Shown: positions 8,186 through 17,799, counted from the stretch's first letter. The stretch is 64,000 bases of DNA from an uncultured Clostridia bacterium (GCA_947629855.1 CANRFI010000001.1:1-64000); one strand, 5' to 3'. Made by a program: numbers and translations. Notes: generated from the letters alone by a model not told the origin.

Positions 8186-9437
8186 ATGGAAAACAAAATA
8201 GATGCAATGAAAGGAATTCTAAAAAAATATGGACAAGAACATTTAGAAGCACAATATCAAAAATTAGATGAAGAAAAAAAGAAATTATTATTAAATCAAA
8301 TAGAAAGAATTGATTTTGAATTGATTGCAAATTTATATAACAATACAAAAAAGGAAATAAAACAAAATCAAGATCAAATAACACCAATAGAATATTTAGA
8401 CAAGTATAAATTATATGATGAATATAAATATTATGAAAAAATCGGAGAAAAAGCAATAAGAGAAGGAAAATTAGCAGTTGTAACGATGGCAGGAGGACAA
8501 GGTACAAGACTTCGGACATAATGGACCAAAAGGAACTTATGATATAGGATTAGAATCACATAAATCATTATTTGAATTATTAGGTGATTATATAAAAGAA
8601 CAAGAGAAAAAATATGATGTTACAATTCCTTGGTTTATTATGACAAGTAGAGAAAATAACAAGCAAACTACAGAATTTTTCGAGAAACATAAAAACTTTG
8701 GATTCCAAAAAGATAAAAACCTATTCTTCTTCATCCAAGGGGAATTACCTATGATTGATACAGAAGGGAAAATCCTAATAGGAGAAGATGGATTAATAAA
8801 AGAAGCGGCAGATGGTCATGGAGGAATTTATGAATCACTTGTAAAAAACGGAATGACCAAAAAAATGCAAGAAATGGGTATAAAATGGGTATTTATCGGA
8901 GGAGTAGATAATTGCTTAGTAAAAATGGTAGATCCTGTTTTAATGGGAATTGCAATTGACAAAGGAGTAACAGTTGCTTGTAAATCTGTAGTAAAAGCAA
9001 ACCCACAAGAAAAAGTAGGAGTTTTCTGCAAAAGAAATGGAAAACCAAACGTAATAGAATATTCTGAAATAACAGAAGAAATGGCAGAAGCCAAAGATAG
9101 TAATGGAGAATTATTATATGGAGAATCTCACATTTTATGCAATTTATTTAGTATAGATGCAATAGAACGAATGGGAGCAAATCCATTACCATATCATAAA
9201 GCTTATAAAAAAGCAAAATATATAGATAAAAATGGAAAACTCATAGAACCAGATTCACCAAACGCATATAAATTTGAAGCATTTCTATTTGATGCTTTTG
9301 GAGAAGTAGATGAAATGGCAGTTCTTAGAGTAAAAAGAGAAGAAGAATTTGCACCAGTTAAAAATGCTGATTCCGCAGGTGTTGACTGTCCAAAAACAGC
9401 AAGAGAACTATATAAGAAATTTTATCATATAGACTAA
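8186..9437 (+). CDS. UDP-N-acetylhexosamine/UDP-glucose pyrophosphorylase, UDPGP family (+1 recoded)
   Basis: Nucleotidyltransferase of the UDPGP (AGX1-like) family that joins UTP and a sugar 1-phosphate. The nucleotide-binding motif, near residues 104-116, is split: the zero frame gives GGQGTRL then CGG ACA TAA, stopping at 8521. Skipping C8513 gives Gly-His-Asn-Gly-Pro-Lys-Gly, which is exactly the LG..GPKG continuation of the family. Further down, ADGHGGIYESL near residue 210 matches AGX1-type enzymes and favours UDP-GlcNAc as product. The restored protein is 416 aa. It precedes phosphoglucomutase, which supplies sugar 1-phosphates. Confidence 0.88.
8513..8516 (+). other. CGGA recoding site in UDPGP gene
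   Basis: Preceding codon CTT. Extra C 8513, recovered GGA 8514-8516, inside the nucleotide-binding motif. The zero frame hits a stop two codons later. Confidence 0.9.
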
Positions 9438-9468
9438 GGGATTTGATATATCATTCAAATCCCTTTTA
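9436..9468 (+). terminator. Terminator after UDPGP gene
   Basis: A perfect 11-bp stem (9436-9446 with 9455-9465) with 8-base loop and a short T/A tail, just after the stop codon. Confidence 0.7.
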
Positions 9469-9477
9469 AAATTAACC

Positions 9478-9506
9478 TTGTAAAATACAACAATATAAAG
9501 TATAAT
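9478..9506 (+). promoter_or_regulatory. Promoter for phosphoglucomutase
   Basis: TTGTAA (9478-9483), 17 bases, perfect TATAAT (9501-9506). Confidence 0.6.
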
Positions 9507-9532
9507 ATTAATATAAAAAAGGAGGAGATAAA

Positions 9533-11257
9533 ATGAATTATATGGAAGAATACCAAAAATGGTGTGAAAGTGAAGAATTTGATGAAGAAACAAAAAAAGA
9601 ATTATTGGAAATAAAAAATAATAGAGAAGAAATAGAAGACAGATTTTACAAAGAATTAGAATTTGGAACAGCAGGATTAAGGGGAATAATTGGAGCAGGA
9701 ACAAATAGAATGAACAAATACACAGTAGGAAAAGCAACACAAGGTTTAGCAAACTACATATTAGAGCAAGGAACACAAAATAAAGGGGTAGCAATAAGTT
9801 ATGACTCAAGAAAAATGTCAAAAGAATTTAGTATGCAAACAGCACTAATTCTTTGTGCAAATGGAATAAAAGCATATTTGTTTAAAAACCTAAGACCAGT
9901 ACCAGAATTATCTTTTGCAGTAAGAAATTTAGGATGTACAGCAGGAGTTATGATAACAGCAAGTCATAATCCACCAAAATACAATGGATATAAAGTATAT
10001 TGGGAAGATGGAGCGCAAATCGTAGCACCAAGAGATAAAGACATTATAAACAAAGTAAGAAGTGTTAAAAGTTTTAATGATATCAAACAAACAACAGAAG
10101 AAGAAGCATTAGAAAAAGGATTATTAAAAATAATTGACACAGAAATGGATGATAAATATTTAAAAGTTCTAAAAAATGCTGTTCTAAATCCTGAAATTAT
10201 GAAAGAACAAGGCAAAAAAATAAAAATAGTATATACACCTTTACATGGAACAGGAAATACAGTAACAGAAAGACTTTTAACAGAATTGGGACTAGAAAAT
10301 GTTTATGTTGTTCCAGAACAAAGTAAGCCAGATGGAAATTTTCCAACAGTAGACTATCCAAATCCAGAAGATCCTAAAGCATTTAAGATGGCATTAGAAT
10401 TAGCTAAAAAAGTAGATGCAGATGTAGTTTTAGCAACAGACCCAGATGCAGACCGTTTAGGAATATTTGCAAAAGATGCAAAAACAGGAGAATATATGAC
10501 TTATACAGGAAATATGTCAGCTTTACTAATTGCAGAATACCGAATTTCACAAATGAAGGAAAAGAAAATTTTACCACAAAATGGAATGTTTATAACAACA
10601 GTAGTATCTTCAAATTTAGCAAAAGCAATCAGCAAACAATACAATTTAGAATGCATTGAAGTATTAACAGGATTTAAAAATATTGGTAAAGTAATGAGAG
10701 AAGCAGAAGAAAAACAAGATAAAACATATGTATTTGGCTATGAAGAAAGTTATGGTTGCTTAATTGGTGATTATGCTAGAGATAAAGATGGTATTGCAGC
10801 TGTTATGGCACTTTGCGAAGCAGCGTGTTATTATATGTCAAAAGGAAAAACACTATGGGATGCAATGATAGATATTTACGAAAAATATGGATATTATCAA
10901 GAAGCACAAGTATCAATTGTAAGAGAGGGAGCTCAAGGAGCACAAGAAATAAAAGATATGATGACAAAAATGAGAAATACACAAATAAGTAAAATAGGAA
11001 ATTATAAAGTATTAACATTTAAAGATATTGACCAAGACATTGTAAAAAATATGCAAACGGGAGAAATCACAAAAACAGGATTACCTCAATCAAATGTACT
11101 TTATTATGAATTGGAAGACGATAGTTGGTGTTGTATTAGACCATCTGGAACAGAGCCAAAAATAAAATTATATATTGGAATAAAAGCAAATACAAAGCAA
11201 GAAGCAAATCAAAAATTAGAGGAACTAAAAAATGCTATGTTAAAAATAGTAGAATAA
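9533..11257 (+). CDS. pgcA: Phosphoglucomutase/phosphomannomutase (PgcA type)
   Basis: Alpha-D-phosphohexomutase interconverting glucose 6-phosphate and glucose 1-phosphate, feeding UDP-sugar and glycolipid synthesis. The 574 aa length is that of the large PgcA class. Visible are the phosphoserine loop TASHNPPKYNGYKVYW (near residue 143), the magnesium loop DPDADRLGI (near 306), the sugar-specificity loop with GYEESYG (near 402) and the phosphate-binding RPSGTEPKIK near 545. AGGAGG supports the start. It is alone between its promoter and a terminator. Together with the UDPGP enzyme and the UgtP-like transferase it could serve glucolipid synthesis. Confidence 0.94.
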   Translation: MNYMEEYQKWCESEEFDEETKKELLEIKNNREEIEDRFYKELEFGTAGLRGIIGAGTNRMNKYTVGKATQGLANYILEQGTQNKGVAISYDSRKMSKEFSMQTALILCANGIKAYLFKNLRPVPELSFAVRNLGCTAGVMITASHNPPKYNGYKVYWEDGAQIVAPRDKDIINKVRSVKSFNDIKQTTEEEALEKGLLKIIDTEMDDKYLKVLKNAVLNPEIMKEQGKKIKIVYTPLHGTGNTVTERLLTELGLENVYVVPEQSKPDGNFPTVDYPNPEDPKAFKMALELAKKVDADVVLATDPDADRLGIFAKDAKTGEYMTYTGNMSALLIAEYRISQMKEKKILPQNGMFITTVVSSNLAKAISKQYNLECIEVLTGFKNIGKVMREAEEKQDKTYVFGYEESYGCLIGDYARDKDGIAAVMALCEAACYYMSKGKTLWDAMIDIYEKYGYYQEAQVSIVREGAQGAQEIKDMMTKMRNTQISKIGNYKVLTFKDIDQDIVKNMQTGEITKTGLPQSNVLYYELEDDSWCCIRPSGTEPKIKLYIGIKANTKQEANQKLEELKNAMLKIVE

Positions 11258-11270
11258 TAATGTTAAAGAT

Positions 11271-11307
11271 AAGCCTAAAACTATATTTTAAATTTAGTTT
11301 TAGGCTT
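11271..11307. terminator. Bidirectional terminator pgcA / ttcA-like
   Basis: A perfect 12-bp stem (11271-11282 with 11296-11307) between convergent genes, with T/A-rich flanks on both sides. Confidence 0.75.
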
Positions 11308-11324
11308 TAAAAATTTACATAAAA

Positions 11325-12035
11325 TCAATTTGTTTTCCAATCTGGCAGATTTCTTTGAATAGCTCCAAAAAGATTTGCACGAAACATTGGAATACTTTTA
11401 GACATAGAAAAAATAAAATTTTTCATATCTTCTCTTTTTGACACACCATCCATAGGACAAACTTTTGGCATAATTTCTAAGTTATTTTTTTTAACAAATC
11501 TTTTAGTTTCTTTTTCAGGAGTATATACAAGAGGTCTAATAAGAGTAATTTTAGTTCGGTCCATATAACTTACTGGTGAAAATGTATTAATACTTCCAGT
11601 ATAAAATAAATTTAATAAAAAAGTTTCTAAAACATCATCTTGATTATGACCTATAGCAATTTTATTACATCCTTCTCTAATTGCTATAGAATTAATTACT
11701 CCTCTTCTAAAGTTAGCACAAAGAGAACAAGGATTTTTTTCCTTTCTAATATCAAAAACAATTTCTTTTGCATTGCTATTTTCAATAAATAATGGGACAT
11801 TTAAATCATCACATACTTTTTGTAAAAGATTAGTATCAAAAAAATCAAAGCCGGGATTTATACTAATTGCAATAAATTCAAAATTTTTTGGATAAAATCT
11901 TTGCAATGCTTTAAAGGCGTACAACATAGTAATCGAGTCTTTTCCACCAGATAAGCATACACCTATTTTGTCATTTTCATTTATCATTTTATATTCTTCG
12001 ATTGCTTTTCTCATATGACTTAAAATTCTTTGCAT
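11325..12035 (-). CDS. TtcA/TtuA-family tRNA thiolation ATP pyrophosphatase
   Basis: PP-loop ATPase that activates a tRNA nucleotide for sulfur transfer; TtcA makes 2-thiocytidine 32. The PP-loop SGGKDS lies near residue 30, the CxxC pair PCSLC near 113, and a later cysteine in KVCPMDG near 195; together these ligate the iron-sulfur cluster in TtcA. The ORF extends 12 codons upstream, but GGTGA before the ATG at 12035 and the start MQRILSHMRKAIEEY fit better, giving 236 aa. Target tRNA position is inferred from the family. Confidence 0.85.
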   Translation of the reverse strand: MQRILSHMRKAIEEYKMINENDKIGVCLSGGKDSITMLYAFKALQRFYPKNFEFIAISINPGFDFFDTNLLQKVCDDLNVPLFIENSNAKEIVFDIRKEKNPCSLCANFRRGVINSIAIREGCNKIAIGHNQDDVLETFLLNLFYTGSINTFSPVSYMDRTKITLIRPLVYTPEKETKRFVKKNNLEIMPKVCPMDGVSKREDMKNFIFSMSKSIPMFRANLFGAIQRNLPDWKTN

Positions 12036-12064
12036 TTTTATCACCAATATTATTATAACAGATA

Positions 12065-12093
12065 TTGTCAATAGAAGAAAAATATGTTAAAAT
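12065..12093 (+). promoter_or_regulatory. Promoter for tRNA-Arg
   Basis: TTGTCA (12065-12070), 17 bases, TAAAAT (12088-12093), 25 bases before the tRNA. Confidence 0.55.
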
Positions 12094-12117
12094 ATCAATA
12101 CATAAAAAATTACATAT

Positions 12118-12193
<76 letters not shown>

Positions 12194-12235
12194 AAATTAA
12201 AAAGTATATAAAATAAAAAGGCAAGTGATAAATAA

Positions 12236-12707
12236 ATGACAATAGAAGAAAAATGGATGCGGAGAAGCTTTAAAAGAAGCAAAAAAAGCAGAAGAAAAAT
12301 TAGAAATACCAGTAGGATGCGTAATTATAAAAGATGGGAAAATTATAGCAAGAGCACATAACCAAAAAGAAACAAAATCAGATACAACAAAACATGCTGA
12401 AATAATAGCAATTCAAAAAGCAAGTAAAAAAATAGGACAATGGAGACTACTAGATTGTGAAATGTATGTAACATTAGAGCCATGCCCTATGTGTGCAGGT
12501 GCATTAATACAATCAAGAATAAAAAAAATTTACATAGGCACAATGGATGAAAAAACAGGAGCATGTGGATCTGTATTAAACTTATTAACTGATTACGAAT
12601 TTAATCATAAAATAGAAATAGAAAAAGGAATTCGAAAAGAAGAATGTGAAAAAATATTAAAAGAATTTTTTAAAAAGCTAAGAAAAGTAAAAAAGGAGAA
12701 AAAATGA
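12236..12707 (+). CDS. tadA: tRNA-specific adenosine deaminase TadA (+1 recoded)
   Basis: TadA deaminates adenosine 34 to inosine in tRNA-Arg(ACG), which is needed to read CGU, CGC and CGA codons. The zinc/catalytic motifs KHAEIIAI (near residue 53) and PCPMCAGA (near 82) are intact. The first eight codons from ATG 12236 are in a different frame: the zero frame reads ATG CGG AGA and ends at 12361, while skipping C12260 gives Trp-Met-Gly-Glu-Ala-Leu-Lys-Glu-Ala and a 156 aa protein of normal length. In TadA relatives the recovered position is often Arg or Lys, so this site does not by itself prove glycine. The last four bases overlap the next gene. Confidence 0.88.
12260..12263 (+). other. CGGA recoding site in tadA
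   Basis: Preceding codon ATG (codon 8). Extra C 12260, recovered GGA 12261-12263. Only about two dozen bases downstream of the start codon. Confidence 0.8.
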
Positions 12708-13456
12708 TAAGCAAAATAAAAAACATAGTAGCTAAGAAATATTTTCATATAGTAGTAATTATTTTAATAATAGTTATTTTTTTATTTGCACTTGGAATAA
12801 TGGTATTAAGGTATAATGTTGAAGGAGAAACCAATATGCCTTTTGAACTAACAAAAATATCATTAATTAGTTCTTGTGAAGGAAAAGATATAGAATCAAC
12901 AGACACTAAATGGGCATTTGATGTATACCAAAGTAATGATATCTATCTATATATAGATAAAAACAAAAATTTCAAAGAAACACAAGCCATTGAATCAATA
13001 ACAATTGATAACATACAAATTGAATCAAACAAAAAAGATAACATAAAATTATACAAACCAGATGAAAACCCTGACAACAAATTATTTAAAAACACAGAAG
13101 AAAATATAGTTGAAAATATAAATTATAAAGGAGAAATGGAATCAAACTTAAAAAACTTAACTATTTCAAATCAGGGAGGAATAATTGCATTTCGTATTTC
13201 AAATGATAATTTAGCAAAATACACTTCAAATGATGAAATTATTAACCATTTGGAATTACTAAAAAAAGCAGAAGTAGCGCAAGAGGATCTAAATGCAAAA
13301 ATTACATTTGATTTAACAATAAAAATTGCAGAAGAAAACCAATACAAAACAACAATTAATTTGGAACTTCCAGTAGAAGATGTTATAGAACAAGGAACTA
13401 CTTCAAAAGAGATAACAGATGTAAAAGATTTTATATTTAAAAGAGTGAATAATTAA
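12704..13456 (+). CDS. Single-pass membrane hypothetical protein
   Basis: I do not recognise the family. Residues 12-35 form one strong membrane helix near the N-terminus, preceded by a lysine-rich cytoplasmic end, so about 210 residues would lie outside. The outer part is rich in beta-strand pattern and acidic and lysine residues, with no cysteine pair, catalytic motif or repeat I can name. It overlaps tadA by four bases (ATGA), so the two are translationally coupled, and it ends just before the SRP RNA promoter. Confidence 0.75.
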   Translation: MISKIKNIVAKKYFHIVVIILIIVIFLFALGIMVLRYNVEGETNMPFELTKISLISSCEGKDIESTDTKWAFDVYQSNDIYLYIDKNKNFKETQAIESITIDNIQIESNKKDNIKLYKPDENPDNKLFKNTEENIVENINYKGEMESNLKNLTISNQGGIIAFRISNDNLAKYTSNDEIINHLELLKKAEVAQEDLNAKITFDLTIKIAEENQYKTTINLELPVEDVIEQGTTSKEITDVKDFIFKRVNN

Positions 13457-13466
13457 CCGAAATTAC

Positions 13467-13495
13467 TTGATAAAATCTAAAAATAAGTATATAAT
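13467..13495 (+). promoter_or_regulatory. Promoter for SRP RNA
   Basis: TTGATA (13467-13472), 17 bases, perfect TATAAT (13490-13495), ending six bases before the RNA. Confidence 0.7.
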
Positions 13496-13500
13496 ACAAA

Positions 13501-13640
13501 TGGTTGCATAGCTTAATCTTTGTATGGAGAGAATCCAATAAAGACCTATGAATCTTGTCAGGTCCGGAAGGAAGCAGCAATAAGTAGATATCTTTATGTG
13601 GAGTCTTTCCATAGAGAGATTAAGGAAAGCAACTTTTTTT
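13501..13640 (+). ncRNA. ffs: Signal recognition particle RNA (small bacterial type)
   Basis: The universally conserved apical core GTCAGGTCCGGAAGGAAGCAGC region is at 13558-13578 (contains GGAAGGAAGCAG). The 5' end GGTTGC pairs with GCAAC at 13629-13633 and TATGGAGAG pairs with CTTTCCATA, giving one long hairpin. A run of seven T ends the gene. At about 135 bases it is the short form without the Alu domain of Bacillus scRNA. The order tadA-SRP RNA-dnaX-ebfC-recR is conserved in Firmicutes. Confidence 0.95.
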
Positions 13641-13661
13641 AATAGGATGTGATAAATAATA

Positions 13662-15293
13662 ATGAGTTATACAGCTTTATATAGAAAATTTAGACCAATT
13701 ACATTTTCAGAAATGGTAGGTCAAGAACATATAACAAAAACACTAAAAAATCAAATAATAGCAAGTCGTGTAGGTCATGCATATTTATTCAATGGAGGAA
13801 GAGGAACAGGAAAAACATCTGCTGCTAAAATTTTAGCAAGAGCAATAAATTGTTTAAATCCTAAAAACGGAGAACCTTGTAATGAATGTGAAATATGCAA
13901 AGGTGCAATTTCTGGATCATTAACAGATATAGTAGAAATGGATGCAGCTTCAAACAATAGTGTTGAAGATATTAGAAGCATAAGAGAAGAAGTAAACTTT
14001 TTACCAACAAAAGCAAAATATAGAGTCTACATTATTGATGAGGTGCATATGCTTTCACAAGGGGCATTTAATGCATTGCTAAAAACACTAGAAGAACCTC
14101 CAGAACACGTTAAATTTATCCTAGCAACAACAGAACCACAAAAATTACCAGCAACAATTTTATCTAGATGTCAAAGATTTGACTTTAAAAGAATCTCAAA
14201 CGAGGATATTATAAAAAGACTAGAAATTGTTTGCAAAGAAAGTAACATAGAAGCAACAAAAGAAGCATTATTTACAATAGCAGCTTTGTCAGAAGGAGCA
14301 ATGAGAGACAGTTTATCAATATTAGAAAGATGTGTGCAAGATGGAGAAAACAAAATAGATGAAGACAAAGTAAAAGAATTAGTAGGCATTCCTAAAACAA
14401 TATTTGTAAGCAATCTTTTAAAATCAATCATGGAATATAATGTACATCAAGCATTAGAAACAATTGATCAAATACTAAAAGAAGGAAAAGACATTTCTAA
14501 TTTGATTTGGGAAATGATTAAATACATAAAAGATGTGCTTATATATCAAGTAACTAAAAAAGCTGACTTATATAATGAAGAAGAAAAAAAACAAATAGAA
14601 GAATTTGCAAAAAGCATACAAAAAGAAAGGTTAGTAGACTTAATAGATCAATTATCATTACTTGAGACACAAATCAAATCGACAACTCAAAAAACTATTG
14701 TATTTGAAGCAGGAATAATTAGACTATGCAATAAGCAAACAATAGCTAATAGTAATATTGAAGAAAGAGTAAAAAAAATAGAGCAATATTTAAAATCAGG
14801 AGCAAAACAAAATCAACCTACACAAAACATCAATCAAGAAGAATTAAGATTTGTAAATAATACAACTCCAACATCTAATAATCAAAATAAAACTAAACAA
14901 GATAATACAACTAAAGAAAAAAATCAACAAAAACCAAATAAATTAGCAAACAATCAAAATACAGAAGAATATTGGCCAGAAATAATAAATGACTTAAGGA
15001 AAAATGGTAAAATAGTATTATACACAAACTTACTAGGAACAAAAGCAAAACAAATCAATGATATGACAGTAGAAATTGAATTTCCACAAGGAATTACATC
15101 ATTTGGAAAAACAGTATTAGAAAAACAAGAAAACATAAGAGAAATATCTAGATTGGTTTCCATTGCTTGTGGAAAGGAAATGCAAGTAAAATATAATATA
15201 GGGCAAAATAATCAAAATAATGTAATGTCAAAAGAAGAAAATTTACAAAATTTTGCAAATCAATCTGACATACCATTTAATATAATAGATTAG
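13662..15293 (+). CDS. dnaX: DNA polymerase III subunit gamma/tau
   Basis: Clamp-loader ATPase of the replisome. The 543 aa protein has Walker A GGRGTGKTSAAK near residue 46, a four-cysteine zinc site (CLNPKNGEPCNECEIC, 65-80), Walker B IIDEVHML (near 124), the SRC motif SRCQRF near 167, and a low-complexity Asn/Gln/Lys linker (about 375-425) before a C-terminal domain that should bind PolC. It contains no codon-aligned CGG; the one CGG here is in AAC GGA. Followed 21 bases later by ebfC. Confidence 0.95.
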   Translation: MSYTALYRKFRPITFSEMVGQEHITKTLKNQIIASRVGHAYLFNGGRGTGKTSAAKILARAINCLNPKNGEPCNECEICKGAISGSLTDIVEMDAASNNSVEDIRSIREEVNFLPTKAKYRVYIIDEVHMLSQGAFNALLKTLEEPPEHVKFILATTEPQKLPATILSRCQRFDFKRISNEDIIKRLEIVCKESNIEATKEALFTIAALSEGAMRDSLSILERCVQDGENKIDEDKVKELVGIPKTIFVSNLLKSIMEYNVHQALETIDQILKEGKDISNLIWEMIKYIKDVLIYQVTKKADLYNEEEKKQIEEFAKSIQKERLVDLIDQLSLLETQIKSTTQKTIVFEAGIIRLCNKQTIANSNIEERVKKIEQYLKSGAKQNQPTQNINQEELRFVNNTTPTSNNQNKTKQDNTTKEKNQQKPNKLANNQNTEEYWPEIINDLRKNGKIVLYTNLLGTKAKQINDMTVEIEFPQGITSFGKTVLEKQENIREISRLVSIACGKEMQVKYNIGQNNQNNVMSKEENLQNFANQSDIPFNIID

Positions 15294-15314
15294 CAAAAAG
15301 AAAGGAGAAAAAAG

Positions 15315-15662
15315 ATGAGTAAAAGAGGAGGTTTCCCAGGAGGAATGGGAGGATTTGGCGGAATGAATATTAATAACTTAATGAAAGAAGCAAAAAAAAT
15401 GCAAGCAGATATGGAAAAATCACAAGCAGAATTAGCAGTTAAAGAATTTGATGCATCAGCTGGTGGAGGAGCAGTAACCGTAAAAGTATCTGGAGAAAAG
15501 GTTATAAAAGAAATTAAAATAAAGCCAGAAGTATTAGATCCAGATGATGTAGAGATGTTAGAAGACTTAATTTTAACGTGTATAAATGAAGCATTAAGAA
15601 AAGTAGATAGTGAACAAGCAGCACAGTTAGGAAAATTTAATATACCAGGAATGGGGTTCTAA
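15315..15662 (+). CDS. ebfC: Nucleoid-associated protein EbfC/YbaB
   Basis: Small dimeric DNA-binding protein of 115 aa. It has a glycine- and methionine-rich N-terminus ([14 protein letters not shown]), a helical segment [18 protein letters not shown], the [14 protein letters not shown] strand region and a C-terminal glycine-methionine tail. AAAGGAGA supports the ATG. It is located between dnaX and recR as in most Firmicutes, and recR starts four bases after it. Confidence 0.95.
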   Translation: MSKRGGFPGGMGGFGGMNINNLMKEAKKMQADMEKSQAELAVKEFDASAGGGAVTVKVSGEKVIKEIKIKPEVLDPDDVEMLEDLILTCINEALRKVDSEQAAQLGKFNIPGMGF

Positions 15663-15666
15663 AAAA

Positions 15667-16266
15667 ATGTCATTATATTCACCATCAATAGAAAAATTGA
15701 TAGAAAGTTTTGAAAGATTGCCAAGCATTGGGCATAAAACTGCCGCAAGGCTTGCTTTTTATATGTTAAATTGCTCAGAAGAAGAAACAAAAGAATTTAT
15801 AGACTCAATTGTAAATGCAAAGAAAAATTTAAAATATTGCAGTAAATGTTTTAATATTTCAGACACAGATCCATGTTTTATTTGCTCAAATAGTAAGAGA
15901 GATACTTCTATAATATGTGTAGTAGAAGATGTAAGAGACATAATTGCAATGGAAAAAACACACGAATTCAAAGGAGTTTATCATGTTTTGCACGGTTCAA
16001 TTTCACCAATGAACGGAATAGGACCAGATGACATAAAAATAAAAGAACTTTTAGCAAGATTAATGAATGGAGAAGTAAAAGAAGTAATACTAGCTACTAA
16101 CCCTAGAGTAGAAGGAGAAGCAACAGCAATGTACTTATCTAAGCTAATAAAACCATTAGGAATTAAAGTAACAAGAATTGCTCACGGAATTCCAGTTGGT
16201 GGAGACTTAGAATATACAGATGAAATAACTCTTACAAAAGCATTAGAGGGAAGAAGAGAATTATAA
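15667..16266 (+). CDS. recR: Recombination mediator protein RecR
   Basis: RecR acts with RecF and RecO to load RecA at gaps. The 199 aa sequence has the helix-hairpin-helix [17 protein letters not shown] near residue 16, a zinc finger with C-x2-C and C-x2-C (CSKC and CFIC, 57-72), and the Toprim core starting at CVVEDVRDI (near 81). Length is canonical. Last gene of the SRP RNA-dnaX cluster. Confidence 0.96.
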   Translation: MSLYSPSIEKLIESFERLPSIGHKTAARLAFYMLNCSEEETKEFIDSIVNAKKNLKYCSKCFNISDTDPCFICSNSKRDTSIICVVEDVRDIIAMEKTHEFKGVYHVLHGSISPMNGIGPDDIKIKELLARLMNGEVKEVILATNPRVEGEATAMYLSKLIKPLGIKVTRIAHGIPVGGDLEYTDEITLTKALEGRREL

Positions 16267-16294
16267 AATATATGGAATATTTTAACAATTTTTA

Positions 16295-16323
16295 TTGAAA
16301 AAATATAAAAATAGTGATACAAT
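16295..16323 (+). promoter_or_regulatory. Promoter for the tandem AbrB gene
   Basis: TTGAAA (16295-16300), 17 bases, TACAAT (16318-16323), followed by a strong AGGGGAGG ribosome site. Confidence 0.6.
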
Positions 16324-16366
16324 TATTATGTAACCTTTTAACCTAACCAAAAGGGGAGGAAAAGAT

Positions 16367-16657
16367 ATGACAACTAAAATTATAAGGGGAATTGACAACC
16401 AGGGAAGGCTATCTTTAGGAATTGGTCTCATACAAATGTGTGATTTAGAAATTAGCAAGAATGTTGCAATTTGTAGATTAGACCAAAAACGGATTATGCT
16501 TCGTAACACTTATGACATCAAAGATTGTATAGTTTTACAGATTGCAAAAATAGATTCAAAAGGTCGAATTTGTATCTCAAAAGAAATTACACAGCAAACA
16601 AAAGAGTTCGACATTTATGCACTAAATGGAACCCTTATACTAGAAGAAGCACACTAA
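16367..16657 (+). CDS. Tandem AbrB-like transcriptional regulator (contains the only non-shifting CGG)
   Basis: Small putative regulator of 96 aa with two AbrB-like swapped-hairpin modules: IRGIDNQGRLSLGIGL at the N-terminus and IAKIDSKGRICISKEI from about residue 59. Its codon 42 (16490-16492) is CGG, read in frame within DQKRIMLRN, and the AbrB pattern continues in the same frame on both sides. A +1 shift here would end the protein after about 14 more codons at TAG. It is therefore the one exception to the rule that codon-aligned CGG marks a frame change. Either CGG can be read as Arg sometimes, or the gene yields a short first-module product. It has its own promoter and strong ribosome site. 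Confidence 0.8.
   Translation: MTTKIIRGIDNQGRLSLGIGLIQMCDLEISKNVAICRLDQKRIMLRNTYDIKDCIVLQIAKIDSKGRICISKEITQQTKEFDIYALNGTLILEEAH
16490..16493 (+). other. In-frame CGG codon without frame change
   Basis: Context CAA AAA CGG ATT. The upstream six bases are the same as at the first pilin site (44831). A shift here would destroy rather than restore the frame. Confidence 0.75.
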
Positions 16658-16670
16658 CTGTGTGCTTTTT

Positions 16671-17799
16671 CTAGTTATTTAATAATATATTGCAAATATC
16701 TTTAGTAGAATTAGGGTGACCAAGTAAAGTAGCATTTTTCTTCATTTCCTTCAATTTAGCTTTATCCGTAAATAAATTAGTTAAAATCTCTATTACATTA
16801 TCATCTTTTTTTATCCAAACACAAACACCTTTACTTTCTAAAAACTCAGCATTTTCTTCTTCTTGACCAGGAATTGGATTAATAACAATCATAGGTAAGC
16901 CAGAAGCCAAACTTTCTGTTGTAGTCATACCGACCAGGCTTAGTTATAACCAAATCAGAAATGCTCATTAATTCAGGAACCTTGTTTGTAAATGAAAGAA
17001 CTTTAACTCTTTCTAAAGCATTATTTTTATTTACGATTTCTTCAAATTTCATTTTCATTTTTTCATTTTTACCTGCAATAGCAATAATTTGAATATCATT
17101 TGAAAATTTAATTAAAGAATCAAAAATAGAAAAAGTCCTAGATTTCCCTAAACCAAATTCACCACCACCAAAAAATAAAACATTTTGTTTTCCAGCTTTT
17201 AACTCAAATTCACTTAAAATTTCATTCCTATCATATTTTTGTAAGAAACGCTTTGATAAAGGAATACCTGTAATAAAAACTTTATTTTCGGCTATACCTT
17301 TTTTTACTAAATAATTTTTCATTTTATCATTTGCAACAAAATAAAAATCAATAAAATCGCTACCAACTAACCATTGATCGTGTGGTGCAAAATCTGTCAT
17401 AATTGTTGCAATTTTAGCTGTAATTTTCTCTTTCCTTTTCAAATAACTACACATTTGACTACTAAAAGGATGAGTAGAAATAATTAAATCAGGCTTTTTT
17501 TCACGAAGTAATTTTAATAACTTAATAGCTAAAATAATATTTGCTCGACTTGAAAGATGGGCAAGTGGACCTTTTTGAGAATCATTATAAATTTTGCCCC
17601 AAACCCAAGGAGCTTTTTTTGCAGCCTCTCTATATGCTGCAGTAGTCACTTTTTCAACAGTTTTATTAACATATTTCATACAATCAATTAATTCTGTATT
17701 ACAATCTTTATAATTTTCTAAAATATATTCATTAATAGACTTTGCAGCATTTAAATGTCCTCCTCCATAAGATGCATAAAAAATTAAAATATTTTTCAT
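16671..17799 (-). CDS. UgtP/MGDG-synthase-type diacylglycerol glycosyltransferase (+1 recoded)
   Basis: GT28-fold enzyme that adds sugar from a UDP-sugar to diacylglycerol, making membrane glycolipids that can anchor lipoteichoic acid. The N-terminal YASYGGGHLNAAKS (near residue 9) is the family's lipid-acceptor region and FFGGGEFGLGK lies near 203. The UDP-binding motif is split: the minus-strand zero frame reads CCT GGT CGG TAT and stops at 16879, while skipping C16932 gives Lys-Pro-Gly-Gly-Met-Thr-Thr-Thr-Glu, the KPGG..T.E motif of the family. The restored protein is 375 aa, a normal length. Confidence 0.9.
16929..16932 (-). other. CGGT recoding site in ugtP-like gene
   Basis: On the minus strand the preceding codon is GGT, the extra C is 16932 and the recovered codon is GGT (16931-16929). 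One of two sites with GGT instead of GGA. Confidence 0.88.

Noticed and set aside
13552..13580. CCGGAAGG as a recoding-type signal
   Set aside because: It is the conserved SRP RNA core, not coding sequence.
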